This document shows positions 51,773 to 62,298 of a stretch of 64,000 bases of DNA, one piece after another. The notes beneath the pieces are model-generated. The model searched no databases, was not told the DNA's origin, and saw nothing but the letters and a program-made list of their open reading frames with translations. The stretch is from Diplolepis rosae (Eukaryota > Arthropoda > Insecta > Hymenoptera > Diplolepididae): contig JAPYXD010000742.1 in the NCBI GenBank assembly GCA_030998225.1, positions 434,001-498,000 of the forward strand, written 5' to 3'. Numbering within the stretch: position 1 is the stretch's first letter; each line of letters opens with the position of its first letter. Made by a program: the position numbers and the translations under genes.

Positions 51773-54222
51773 TTAGAAAAATGAACAACTGTTTGAGAGC
51801 TTTTCTTCTTTTTCCTTCCGAGTTGATTTTTCATGATTAGAGTTGTCCTGCTCAGTAGTTTGTACTTCTACTAATTCGATGTCGTTTGAAGCTGATGGTC
51901 TTCTAGATATGTGTATGAGGAGATGAATAACTGGACTCCACAGAGGTCCCGAAAGGTGTATGGACCAACCGTAGACAGCATGCAGTGTGTATCCTTGGAT
52001 GATGATGTCTATTATAGCTTTAATCAGGTGAATTATCATAAAAATAGCTATTATGCCGGCACTTCCCTAGCGAACTGGCTGAACGGTAGCTTTACGCTGT
52101 AGCGTTAAGATATCGTAAAGCTATCGTAAAGTAGCATTATAACTCATAAATGAGGCAAAATAAACATTCAAAATGTTTTTATCCTTATTCTACGTTAAAA
52201 ATAACGTTAACTGGTAATTGAAATATGCACTAATTTTATTTATTTACGCTAAAAATTTAAAAAACATAATACCTGTCATTGAAGGCAGTGCAGTGGTTCA
52301 TCACTTTCCATCTCTTTACCGCCAGGACTGACTATTTGTTAGAGTGAGATGAAAATATAGTTGTGTCTCACTGCCTCCAATGACAGATCTTATGTTTTTT
52401 TAATTTTTAGCGTAAATAAATAAAATTATTACATATTTCAATTACCAGTTAACGTTATATTTAACGTAGAATAAGGATAACAACTTTTTGAATGTTTATT
52501 TTGCCTCATTCATGAGTTATAATGCTACTTTACGATAGCTTTACGCTACCGCGTTAAGCTACCGTTCAGCAAGTTCGCTAGGGTTGCAGTCCCGAAAGTG
52601 ATGAAATGTGTCCAGAGTCTGTTCCATGTGTTACTGGCTATTGTAGTAATCACGTCTTCATTTAGTAGTTTTAAAAGACTTCCTTCATTGTCACCCAAGG
52701 GGTGTCCACGCATTTCTCTCGCTAAATCATAGAGAACTGCTGGTCGTTCTACTGGAAACATAATTCGTTCCCTAATTTTGTCCAATTCTTGTTCTGTGTA
52801 TATTCCGTTGGTTGCCAGTTCTGATGGATTGACGTATTTCCACGTATGTGCTGTCGTCGGCTTAATAATTGTAGGCTTTTCTGCTGTAGTAGGTAATGGT
52901 AGTATTTTGTATCATTTGTTACCAACATAGTATTGAGAAGGTAACATTCTGTTGCATGGTATCTGTGTTCCTTGTGTCTTGAGGATGTGTGTTCTAGGTG
53001 TTAGAAAGTACGTCTTGTTGTTTGGAGTTACTTGAAGTTCTGCATAACAGGATTCTCCGTGCTCCATTTTTATTTCCACTGGTACACATTTGATTATGTG
53101 TACTACTTCAGGTGCAACAACTACCATGTACCCTGGTCCTTTCATTGAGTCAAATGCGAACTCGTCTGGTGATTTTGTTGCTATTGAAAGTGAGTTTTTC
53201 AAAGTTTGCTCCTCTAGTTTACATTTTTGGGTGAGTACGTCTGTATACGGCGGTTTTATCTGAGAGCGTCAATGTTTTTCGACATATACAAATTTGGAGT
53301 TAACATATGCAAAAATAGCTAAATTTGTTATAGAGATTTTTTTATAATTTGCTAAGCTTTCACCTTTAGTTGTTTCAAATATTAACAATTTAGGATGTTC
53401 GGTTTTAATAACTACATGACCGCAAAGTGTTTCCTTGCTTTTTTCTGTCAGGGCGCACGTTATATCTTGGATAGAAAGAGAGTACATGATTTGTTTGTTA
53501 TCAAAATCGTGATCTATTACGTTATTGGCTAGTCATTCATAAAGGATACTATATTGTTGAAATTTACAATTGTCAACGGGTACTGTATTCCAAAAGGTAT
53601 AACCTCCCTCCTGATCAATGCAATAACCATCAGAAAGTGAACAAATAGTTCCAGAACGCAAATAAATAGTATTTGAATTTAATTTTATTTCTGCAGTTTG
53701 TTCACTTAGAGATATTTTTATTGTACCTTGCACTACTACATTTTCCCATGTACCAAACGGATCTGAATAACCTACTCCATTGCATTTTCCTTCAGAATTA
53801 ATATATCCTGCAAACATTAAACTGTGGGTTATAGTTTGATTAATTTTAATATCGCGTACAATATGTGATTCGGTAACCTTTAATATTCCTGTTTTGTGTA
53901 CATCTTCGCATGCACTTCTACTAACGTCGTTTATATATTCATTTTCTCCGTTTAATACAATGAAAATATGTGAGTGCATCCCACAATAGTACACTGTTCT
54001 ATGAGTTTCGAACTTACATTAGATTATTTTCGTTTCACTATACTCGTTGATTTGCAGGAGCTGTACATATTTCTCGGATACATCGACATTTGTTTCTGGT
54101 AGTTCACATTCTCCTACTTCTAATAGTGAAAGCGTTGTAACGTTTAAGTTTCGGAACCCACAATCGTATCCAATAAAAGCATTTGAATTACTTATTATTA
54201 CACAAAGTAATAACCAAAGCAT
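51773..54222 (-). pseudogene. env: chuvirus-type env glycoprotein, element 4, split by MITE
   Basis: Minus-strand relic covering nearly the whole glycoprotein: signal peptide (MLWLLLCVIISNSNAF), mature start GYDCGFRNLNVTTLSLLEVG, YCGMHSHIF landmark (near 53980), and central ectodomain pieces with several cysteines (53994-53533, 53487-53269, 53202-52912). The pre-anchor part (MFPVERPAVLYDLAREMRGH) is followed by a 519-bp MITE, then the membrane anchor (AIFMIIHLIKAIIDIII) and YGWSIHLSGP. Stops or frameshifts separate the pieces. Its role would be membrane fusion and cell entry. Related to element 2 env; assignment to the chuvirus-type family is from recall of conserved Cys spacing. Confidence 0.7.
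52065..52583. mobile_element. palindromic MITE copy 2, 2-bp target duplication TT
   Basis: A 519-bp foldback beginning CCCTAGCGAACTGGC and ending GTTCGCTAGGG, inside env of element 4. TT flanks both ends (52063-52064, 52584-52585). It shares all internal blocks with the copy at 9041-9626, though its centre is shorter. It has no coding sequence of its own. Confidence 0.85.
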
Positions 54223-54299
54223 CTGAAAATAAAAGGAGTATTAGTATTGAATTTCAGGGTTTACATCTCCCCATCTTTGCATTACTAGTGATAATTATT

Positions 54300-54690
54300 A
54301 ATTAATCATTACTAGTGTTTCTGCGATTTTGTATTTTCCTTGGTTTCACTGTGTGATTTATGTGTGAAATTCTGAGTCTGTTTGCATGAACAATTTTATT
54401 TTCATTATTGTATTGAATTTAAATATTGTTTTTATTGATAATTTCTAAAATTTGTTGTGGTCCTGAATAGTGATCACCAAATTTATTTGGCTTAGGGCCT
54501 TTTTAAAGAAAAACATGGTCTCCTATTCTAAAATTACGTGGATTTGTCGTTCTGTCGTAGTACTTTTTTGCACAATTCTTGGATCCAACTAAATTTTCAT
54601 AAACTAGAGTTCTTATACCGTTTAATCTAATTACTAAATCTATAATATATCCTTTATAAGAAGGCAATAAGTCTGTTTCCCTCAGGGGTT
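54300..54690 (-). pseudogene. pol: pol C-terminal tail, element 4
   Basis: The tail after the integrase core: RNFRIGDHVFL then a stop, GPKPNKFGDHYSGPQQILEI and HANRLRI. The GDxVxL..GP..KF...Y.GP.xI pattern is the integrase C-terminal domain of Ty3/gypsy elements. It runs between the core at 54695-55804 and env; the break near 54690 is a stop. Confidence 0.7.
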
Positions 54691-54694
54691 CACC

Positions 54695-55804
54695 TCAGGG
54701 TAATCTAGCTAATTTTCCAAATACTACTTCATAAGGTGTATGTTTAGTACTTTCCGATACACACGTGTTAAAATTTAGAATCGCGATTTCCAACCATTCA
54801 TCCCATTCTTGATCCGCATTAGTATATTGTTCTAAAAATTCACCTAAAGCATGGTGCGACCTTTCCAATGAGCCATTAGACTGAGGATGAAAAGCGGTAG
54901 TTCTAATTTTTTTAATTTTGAATCTTTTTGAAATGCGTTGCATAAGTTTGCTTAGAAAATTTTGACCCTGATCGGTGATTACAATCCTAGGGGCTCCGAA
55001 TAAACAAATAAATTTCTTAACAAAAACATCAGCTATTGTAGTGGCGAGAGTATCTTTTAATGGGACTGCTAGACAGAATTTAGAAAGCTGATCCTGCATT
55101 GTGAGGATGTATTCGAACCCATTTTTAGCTTTGGATAAAGGTCCTACTACATCTAGGGCTATGTTATCGAACACTGTTCCTGGTGTATCTGTGATCACCA
55201 TTGGCTGTTTTGTTTGTAATCGTACTAATTTTTTTAGTTGACAATTTAAACATTGCTGGATCCGTCGCTGAATATCTTCCTTCAGATTCTCCCAGTAGTA
55301 GTTTTGTTTTATTCTGTTGTAAGCTTTGGAGACTCCTCTATGACCTCCAATTCCTGAACAGTGTAATTCTTCAAATATTTCGTTTCGTTTATCTAGTGGT
55401 GCAAATTTCAATATTCCCTTACAAATATGAATTTTAATATTTACATTCTTAAATACTGTTTCAAAAGCTAACAACACTTCGGACCATGGTAAATTTTCTA
55501 CATGTTCGCTTCGTGCTACACTTTCTATCTTTACATTAAGTTTATCTATTAAATTTCTTAACTGCTTTAATACTATATACAAGTTTTCTCTAATATTTGA
55601 AATAGATTCTTGTCTTTCGCCTCTTATACAAAGAGCGAAATAGTTTGTTTTGCTCCCTTTCTTTGTGTGGGTAGTACTTATTTCCTTTAATGTTTGATTT
55701 GTTTCAATTTTGTTAAATTCGATTAAATCCTTTGCACCTTTATCGCAGGGATTTCCGGTACTTGAGACAAAGTATATTAAATTGTCCTTTCGAAATTGTA
55801 TCAT
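54695..55804 (-). CDS. pol: integrase (zinc and catalytic domains), element 4
   Basis: A 369-codon open frame, the longest intact piece of this element. Linker with RKDNLIYFVSSTGNP. HHCC zinc-binding: LHCSGIGGHRGVSKAYNRIK, then CLNCQLKK. The core carries the D-D-E triad: first Asp in ALDVVGPLSKAKNGFEY, second in IVITDQGQNFLSKL, Glu in AFHPQSNGSLERSHHALGEF. It integrates cDNA into host DNA. Upstream, RNase H ends abruptly at IITDH (55836), so part of the RNase H domain and linker are lost at the junction near 55820. All three catalytic residues are present. Confidence 0.85.
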   Translation of the reverse strand: MIQFRKDNLIYFVSSTGNPCDKGAKDLIEFNKIETNQTLKEISTTHTKKGSKTNYFALCIRGERQESISNIRENLYIVLKQLRNLIDKLNVKIESVARSEHVENLPWSEVLLAFETVFKNVNIKIHICKGILKFAPLDKRNEIFEELHCSGIGGHRGVSKAYNRIKQNYYWENLKEDIQRRIQQCLNCQLKKLVRLQTKQPMVITDTPGTVFDNIALDVVGPLSKAKNGFEYILTMQDQLSKFCLAVPLKDTLATTIADVFVKKFICLFGAPRIVITDQGQNFLSKLMQRISKRFKIKKIRTTAFHPQSNGSLERSHHALGEFLEQYTNADQEWDEWLEIAILNFNTCVSESTKHTPYEVVFGKLARLP

Positions 55805-55835
55805 TTCCTTAGTTTCGATAATTTGACATTTTAGG

Positions 55836-57370
55836 TTAATGATCCGTAATTATTTTTATTTTCTTTCCATAGACATACGAACGAAAGATTTTAACTGCGC
55901 GAATCATTTCCAGAGCTTCTTTTTCATGGACTTCATAAGAAAGCTCGGGACCACGTAAAACTCTTGAGTTATATGCTATAGGGAGGTCTTTTCCTATTTC
56001 TCCCTGAGAAAGAATTCCACCAATAGCATATCCAGGTAAGTCAGTTGTGATATTAAAAGGTTTTGAAAAATTAGGGTACTGCAAAATTGGGGTTTACAAA
56101 GATGTTCTTTTAGCGTAAAAAAAACCTGTTCTTCTTTTTCTGTCCATTTAAATACAATATCATTATGAAGCAATTTACTCAGTGGTTTTGCAATTTGAGC
56201 GAAGTTCTTGATAAAACAACGATAAAATCCAGCCAAGCCCAAAAATTGGCGTATATTTTTGACATTTTTAGGTTTTGGAAATTCTCGAACTGCTTCTAAT
56301 TTTCTTGGGTCTCGGCTAACTCCTTTTATATTCAACATGTGTCCTATGTAACATACTTTGTCTCGAAAAATTCGCATTTATCGGGATTTAGTGGAAGATT
56401 AGATTACCGTAATCTATTCATAATTAATTTTACTTTTTCATCACGTTCTTCTAAAGAATCGGCAAACACTACTACTTGTATGTCATCGATGAATGTGAAT
56501 AGAATTTTTCCTTGTAGATTTTTAAATGTTTCGTCAATAAATCTTTGAAAAGTAGGAGGGGCATTTTTTAACCCAAAAGTCATTCTTACATACTCATAAT
56601 GACCATGGGGAGTGCTAAATGCTGTTTTATGTGCATCTCGTGGATCCATTAAAATTTGTTGAAATCCTTTTGCTAAACCAAGGGTTGTATAGTATTTATG
56701 ACCTCCTACTTGGTCGATGATTTGCATAATATCTGTTAAAGGGTATCCGTCACTGATAGTTTTGTCATTTAATTAGCGGAAATCTGAAACAAGTCGCCAT
56801 TTTTGTTTTCTGAAGAATCCATTCTTTTGGTACAATCCATAGAGGTGAATTGTACGGTGAACTTGATGGTTTTATTATTCCAGAGTCTAACATTTCCTGA
56901 ACTTGCCTTTCTACTTCTTCCTTTAGTGAAATTGGGAATTTATATTGTTTTACATTGATTGGAACATCATCTATGGTTGGAATTCGGTGCATGACTGTAC
57001 TTGCTGCTTCTAGTATCTGTCCTTCTCTAAAAAAACGATCTTTGTTTGAAGTTACAAATTTAATTATGTAATTCCTCTCATTTTCATTTAAATCATTTAA
57101 TCTCAATTTGTTAATTTGTAAATCCTCTTCGGAGACTGCATCCTTGTTTTCTATGGAGAAGTTTCCATAAATTTCCTCTTCGGAAAAATTTCTTTAAAAA
57201 GTTTCATAAGTTCCATAAATTTCCAATTCGGAGTAAGAATCTAGATTAAGTTCAGATAAAATTTCAAGTAAAGTTTCCTGAAATTTATCTTTTGTGCACC
57301 ATGTAAGTTCCTCATGTTCTGGATTGTTATAGTGAAAACTAAACTTTCTAATTTTTAAAGGTAGTGACAT
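55836..57370 (-). pseudogene. pol: reverse transcriptase and RNase H, element 4
   Basis: Starts at ATG 57370 (MSLPLKIRKFSFHYNNPEH) with a stop at about 57194. RT fingers: INVKQYKFPISLKEEVERQV, SSPYNSPLWIVPK. Palm: IIDQVGGHKYYTTLGLAKGF, KTAFSTPHGHYEYVRMTFGL. The active-site box reads FTFIDDIQVVVFAD, with FIDD instead of the usual Y-x-D-D and two extra residues after it. Connection: FLGLAGFYRCFIKNFAQIAK. RNase H: DLPGYAIGGILSQGEIG, EKEALEMIRA, KKIKIITDH. Frame changes occur at about 56390, 56740 and 56060. No gag or protease upstream: truncation at about 57410. Confidence 0.8.
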
Positions 57371-57409
57371 CAAACTGATATCACTTTGTATGTCTTTATT
57401 CTTGAGAGA

Positions 57410-57583
57410 TGTTAGAGAAGAACTGACGAGGCCTGCCTGAACCTCTACATATATAGACAGCTAAACCTAGGAGGGGGAGGTCATCAACCTCTACATATAT
57501 GGATAACTAAACCTGGGGGAAGGAGGTCATCATCTGGCCTGGTAATACTCCCCTTTTTAGACATAAATTAGTCTCTTAATTTA
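57410..57583. repeat. two tandem copies of a purine-rich unit at the element 4/5 junction
   Basis: The unit acctctacatatat, then aaacct, then aggtcatca occurs at 57440-57485 and 57490-57533. A polypurine-like tract (minus strand AAAAAGGGG) lies at 57551-57559, immediately after the env stop of element 5. It is probably the truncated start of the element 5 LTR or an untranslated segment. Confidence 0.5.
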
Positions 57584-58510
57584 CTAAATTCTTACCCTCC
57601 TTACTTTTGGTATTTCGGTGATCACCAAGGGTTGCAAGCTAGAATTGTACGTGACGACGTTCGTCGGCGTTGTTACCTTTGTTTTTACACAGAATATACA
57701 GAGTTTTTTGGGCATACACTTTTGTATGAATTCGAGTATTTCTAATCTGTACAGAACATAGGCTGATCCTAATCCTAGCGCTGCGTAACCTAAATAGCTT
57801 AACCAATCCATAGTTGTTTCTCTCCATGTTCTTAGTCTTCTGTTAATGGCTATTGATTTTAACATATTTTCTGCATCGTCTAGGCTTAATTTGGCTTGTC
57901 GTAATTTATTGTTATCTATGATTTTAGGGAGACGTATTAATTTAATTTCTAAGGTTTTTAGATCGTCGTTAGAGTAAATAATGTTGTAGGTCGCATTGAA
58001 TTCGTTGTAAAATTGTCCCTTTAGATTTTTGCTAAGGTACAGTGCGTCCATTCCATTATAGATTTTACAATTTGAGCCCGTTAGTAGTGAGGGTTGTTTA
58101 ATCTTTAGGTGTTCTATTCCTGTTTCGCAGCTAATATCTAAATATACCTCGTTCATTAGTACTATTATGTATCCGTTTAGTACGGGTATGAAGGTTTCTT
58201 TGTGTAAAGCAAAAGTTGAAGTTTTACATTTGTTCTCTGAGTATCGCTTGAATATCGTAGCTTCGCATGTTTCACTGTCAGTCAGCCTAAGGTTTGGTTG
58301 GCTTCTTTCGCAAATTTTATATTCGCTTATCGTCGTACATTTATTTATTGTTTCCTTGTCAGTAATTACATATGAGTCTCTAAATTTTATTAAATAGTCA
58401 TGGTCGGGAATTACTGCAAAATATAGGTTTTGGATAGGATAAGGGATAGGTATAATATGTTTGATGGTACCCTCTTCCTGTTCTATAATGGGAATTTTGA
58501 CGGTTGTAAG
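57584..58510 (-). pseudogene. env: F-type env lacking its N-terminal half, element 5
   Basis: The open minus-strand sequence covers the central and C-terminal ectodomain with repeated cysteines (TINKCTTISEYKICERSQP, then SETCEATIFKRYSENKCKT). It then shows a heptad-like region, RRLRTWRETTMDWLSYLGYA, an anchor (ALGLGSAYVLYRLEILEFI) and the tail KCMPKKLCIFCVKT. There is no signal peptide, no basic cleavage site and no fusion-peptide motif; the pol stop (58523) lies only about a dozen bases upstream. The N-terminal subunit was therefore removed by deletion. A surface-fusion role is lost. Confidence 0.75.
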
Positions 58511-58522
58511 GTGTAGTTGGCT

Positions 58523-59109
58523 TTACAGTTGGCCATTGCCGCTATTAGAAGTACTAGAGTCCTCATCTAAAAAATAAGGCATACACTGATCTATGTGTAC
58601 TCTCAGTATTTTATCTTTATTCCTAATGCGTAGATTATTATTATCTAGGTAATCTATAACTTCGTAAGGACCTTTCCAGGATTGTTCTAATTTGTTTTGT
58701 TTGGTGTTGTTAAGGATTTTGACTAGGCTTCCAGGCTTGTATAAAGGATGTGTTTTTATTATTCCTTCATCTAATCTTTTCTTAGTTTTTTCTAATTCTA
58801 CTTGGATTCTCTCTCTAGCTTTTCTGATGTTTTCCTCGTGTTTTTTCCTCCATTTTCTAATCAGATCTTGATGGGTTAAATTGGGTGAGTTTTCAATTTG
58901 AGATGGTATATTTGGTAATCTTCCAAACGTGAGTTCAAAGGGTGTGAATCCCGTGGTTTGATTTACTGTTGAATTTATTTCGAATGTTACATATTTTAGA
59001 TTTTCGTCCCAGTTATTCTGATTTTCTGCCATGCTTGTTTTGATCAGATTATTCAGGATTGAGTGCATTCTTTCAATGTTTCTGTTGGATTGTGGATTTT
59101 AATATGTTT
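58523..59109 (-). pseudogene. pol: integrase C-terminal part, element 5
   Basis: Starts in the catalytic core at PQSNRNIERMHSILNNLIKT, which includes the Glu (IER) of the D-D-E triad, and runs through TTGFTPFELTFGRLP, a charged coiled-coil-like stretch (EENIRKARERIQVELEKTKK) and the terminal domain (YKPGSLVKILNN, SWKGPYEVIDYLDNNNLRIR). It lies in a different frame from the upstream core (59139-60710), with a stop and about one frameshift at 59110-59140. It ends just before env. Confidence 0.8.
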
Positions 59110-59138
59110 GATTTTCAAAGCTTTCTCAAATTGGTCCA

Positions 59139-60935
59139 TTACTCAGATAGAAAGTTAGACCCTTGATCAGTGAGAATAGTTTTAGGGGATCCATAAATGT
59201 AAATATATTGTTCTATCAGAGCTTCTACTATTGCTGTTGAGGTTTCACTTTCTAACGGTATTAAAGTGGTGTATCTGGTCAATCTATCCTGAATACTAAG
59301 TATGTATTTGTTACCTCTAGGTGTAGTGGGTAACGGTCCAAAAATATCCAGTGCTATTTTATCATTTGGATTGAGTGGTATGTCGGGTATTATACTTTCT
59401 GATTGATTCTTAATTCGCGTGGTCTTTTGTAGTTGGCATATAGGGCATTTTTTGACATAGTCCTTAATGTCTTGGTCCATATTGGTCCAAATTCCGATTC
59501 TCTTGGCTTTTTCGATAGTATTTTGTTCTCCAGTGTGATCCCTATGGGCTTCTTTAATAATTTGTTTTCGTTCTTCCTTAGTTAATTCTCGGGTTGTAGA
59601 GAAACAAATGTGGAAATTCTTATCTGGATAATAGTTTGATAGGAATTCCATTATTTCTTGAATTACTTCTCGCTCCAGAAATGTAAATAGAGGATCTCCA
59701 AAGGATAATCTAACAATTGAGAGTTTTCTGTTAACGAATTCTTCGATAAACCAACTTAATTTATACAGCCAATCTTCTTCGTTGTACATAGGCATTTCAT
59801 CCTTAGTTACTTCTTTCCAAAGTTTGCCGATAGCGTTAGGCTTTGTTTTAATTTTGCCTTTGACTGGTTGTAATTTCCAATTTATAAAATCCGTATGTAA
59901 ATTAGTATTGTCTCCTGGTGTATCCGTGATTTCTTCTTCCGTTTCTGTGGTTTCATTTTCTGATGGTTCTCTCATTCGCCTCGCGGTTAATTTGATTTTT
60001 TCTTTTAAAATTTCGTCTTTTGTTATTCGCGGCGTGTCGAATGTTTCTATTTCCGGTGACTGGTCTTCCAAGCTTGGTTTTTCTTCTTTAGTACTAATTC
60101 CGGTTTTTTCCATTGCTTCTTGTAATGTGTCCTTAGTGATGGGAAAAAGTCTGGATAGACAATCCGCTACTTTATTTTCTTTTCCTTTTACATATTCTAT
60201 TTCGTATTCGTATTCTTCCATACGAAGTCTCCATCGTAAAAGTCTTGAGCTAGGATCTTTCACATTGTGTAGCCAAACTAAAGCACGGTGGTCTGTTTGA
60301 ATTTTGAATTTCTTTCCGAGAAGATATTGTCTGAGGCGTTTCATAGCCCATACAATTGCTAAAAGTTCTTTTTCAGAGGTGGTGTATTTTTCCTCGGCTT
60401 TGTTCAATGTTCTTGATATAAAAAGACAAGGGTGCCCGTCTTGGCTCAATACTGCTCCTAATCCACAGTTGGATGCGTCCGTAGTTAGTATAAATTGTTT
60501 GGAAAAATCAGGGAATTTTAAAACTGGTGCGGTTATCAATGCGTTCTTCAAATCGTAAAATGCTTTTTCGCAGTCTGGGGTCCAATCGAATATTGTCTCT
60601 TTCTGAGTTAGCTTTTTTAAGGGTCTCGCTATAGTAGAGAAATTCTTGATGAATTTCCTATAGTAACCTGCAAGTCCTAAAAATGATTGCACATCTTTTA
60701 CAGTTTTCAATGGTCTGAATTCTTTTATGCAGTTTATTTATTCAGGGTTGGGTTTGACTCCTTCTTTGGTTATTATATGTCCAAGGTATTCTAGTTCTGG
60801 TTTAAGGTATTCACATTTTCTCGGTTCTAATCTTAGTCCTAACTGGTAGATTCTTTCCATGACTGCTACTAAGTTCTCATTATGTTCCTGAATTGAGCTT
60901 CCGAATATCACAATGTCATCTATGTACGAAAGCAT
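59139..60935 (-). pseudogene. pol: RT end, RNase H and integrase core, element 5
   Basis: The RT active-site piece MLSYIDDIVIFGSSIQEHNE (60935) is intact YIDD. A single TAA at about 60736 follows PNPE. Then a 523-codon frame: FLGLAGYYRKFIKNFSTIAR, RNase H (LTTDASNCGLGAVLSQDGHP, EKELLAIVWAMKRLRQYLLG, FKIQTDHRALVWLHN, NKVADCLSRL). A long acidic linker follows, then the zinc-binding domain (EAHRDHTGEQ, CPICQLQK) and the integrase core with its first Asp (ALDIFGPLPTTPRGNKYI) and second Asp (TILTDQGSNF). It is the best preserved pol in the window. Confidence 0.85.
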
Positions 60936-61534
60936 TTTGTTCCGATTAATCCTCTGAATGCATTATCCATCATTCTTTGGAAAGTGGCTGGTGCGTTCTT
61001 TAAACCGAAAGGCATGCGATTGTATTCGAACTGTCCTTGGGTTGTAGAAAACGCAGTGTACTTTTTGTCTTCTTCCTTCATCGGGATTTGGTGGAATCCG
61101 GCTGAGAGGTCAAAGGCAGAAAAGAACTTAGCTTTTCCTAAGTGATCTAGTATATCATCGATCATTGGTAATGGGTAAGCATCTTGATCCGTGTCTTCAT
61201 TAATCTTTCTGTAGTCAATTACCATTCTTAATTTATTTCCTTTTTTCGGTACTATCCATAAAGGTGAGTTGTATGGTGATTGGCTTTCTCTTATAATTCC
61301 CTTTTTTAATAACTTTTCTGTTTCTTCTAGGGCAAACTGTCGGTGTTTTTCGGGTAATTTGTGGGATCTTAGATTGATTATTTTTCCATTTTTAAGTACT
61401 ATTTGATGTTCGGTAAGGTTAGTACATGGAAGTGGGTCTGATTCTAACGTGAAAACTTCCGAGTATCTGGCTATCATTTTTTTGATGAATTCTCTCTGGT
61501 CTTTTTCTAAATGATCTAATCTTGAAGCTTTCAA
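60920..61534 (-). pseudogene. pol: reverse transcriptase N-terminal and palm, element 5
   Basis: RT fingers and palm: LTEHQIVLKNGKIINLRSHK, ESQSPYNSPLWIVPKKGNKL, RMVIDYRKINEDTDQDAYPL, KFFSAFDLSAGFHQIPM (catalytic Asp), FSTTQGQFEYNRMPFGLKNA. It ends IGTKCFRT by frameshift just before the YIDD box, which is read in the next frame (60935). The frame also differs from protease upstream by one base at about 61533. Both shifts are probably decay rather than programmed, because element 3 keeps protease and RT in one frame. Confidence 0.85.
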
Positions 61535-62298
61535 TAATCATTTGTGATTATTTTTAATATAGGTTCGTAGCTAATCTGGAGATTTACTTCTTTAGGGTAA
61601 TCCTCATTATTTTTCAATGGGATTTTTATTTGTCCGTTTCGTATAGTGTAGAGTCCGTCGGGGATTTCCTTATCATCTATAATGATAATATCTTGATCTT
61701 CTGCGTCAGTTGAAATGGTACATATCTTTTCGGATTTTCCTGGTATGAAATCATTGCTTAGGTGCAAAGGTAGCTTTACCTTATTTAGCACGAGGTGACT
61801 GTTCGTGATCGCATATCTTGGATATTTTTCAAAGAATTTAATTCCAATTATACCTCCTTCTGGTGAGGGAAAATCGTTGGGTACTATGTAGAAAACGTGT
61901 TCTTGTCCAAAAAAGTTTAATTTTGTAGAATATTTAGAGATATGCCGATCGTTACCCATTAGGAATGTTTTGTGGGTAGATTTCCTTTCGTCTCTATCAT
62001 CCAATATTTCTTCTTTGATTATGTTTATAGCAGCTCCTGAGTCTACTAATAATCTGTATCTTCCAGTTTTTCTTCTGGCATCGATTATTCGTAATCTTCC
62101 GCATATGGAAGAAATTCGGCTGATTCCTCGAAGATCAGTTGCTCCGTTATTTCTTCCTCTGTCATGTTTTCCGCTTCTGTTTCTTCCTCTTGGATTGCTC
62201 TTACCGGAGGTGGTCGCTTGAAACCATGGCCTGGGGGAAAACCCTGCTTCACTTGGCACTGTGAAGATATATGACCTATTTTGCCGCACTTGAAGCAA
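61531..62298 (-). CDS. pol: aspartic protease region, element 5, overlaps gag
   Basis: The protease frame overlaps the end of gag by about 210 bases in a different phase, as expected for a gag-pol frameshift. It carries LLVDSGAAINIIKEEI with the DSG triad, FLMGNDRHISKYSTKLNFFG and VPNDFPSPEGGIIGIKFFEK. An acidic stretch IIIIDDKEIPDGLY precedes the end. It is open over 255 codons to TGA at 61531. The equivalent in element 3 is at 40540. The enzyme would cut the polyprotein. Confidence 0.8.
   Translation of the reverse strand: MLQVRQNRSYIFTVPSEAGFSPRPWFQATTSGKSNPRGRNRSGKHDRGRNNGATDLRGISRISSICGRLRIIDARRKTGRYRLLVDSGAAINIIKEEILDDRDERKSTHKTFLMGNDRHISKYSTKLNFFGQEHVFYIVPNDFPSPEGGIIGIKFFEKYPRYAITNSHLVLNKVKLPLHLSNDFIPGKSEKICTISTDAEDQDIIIIDDKEIPDGLYTIRNGQIKIPLKNNEDYPKEVNLQISYEPILKIITNDY

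Noticed and set aside
59782..60300. 172-codon plus-strand open frame
   Set aside because: Antisense to RNase H and the linker of element 5, with serine-rich composition produced by the opposite strand.
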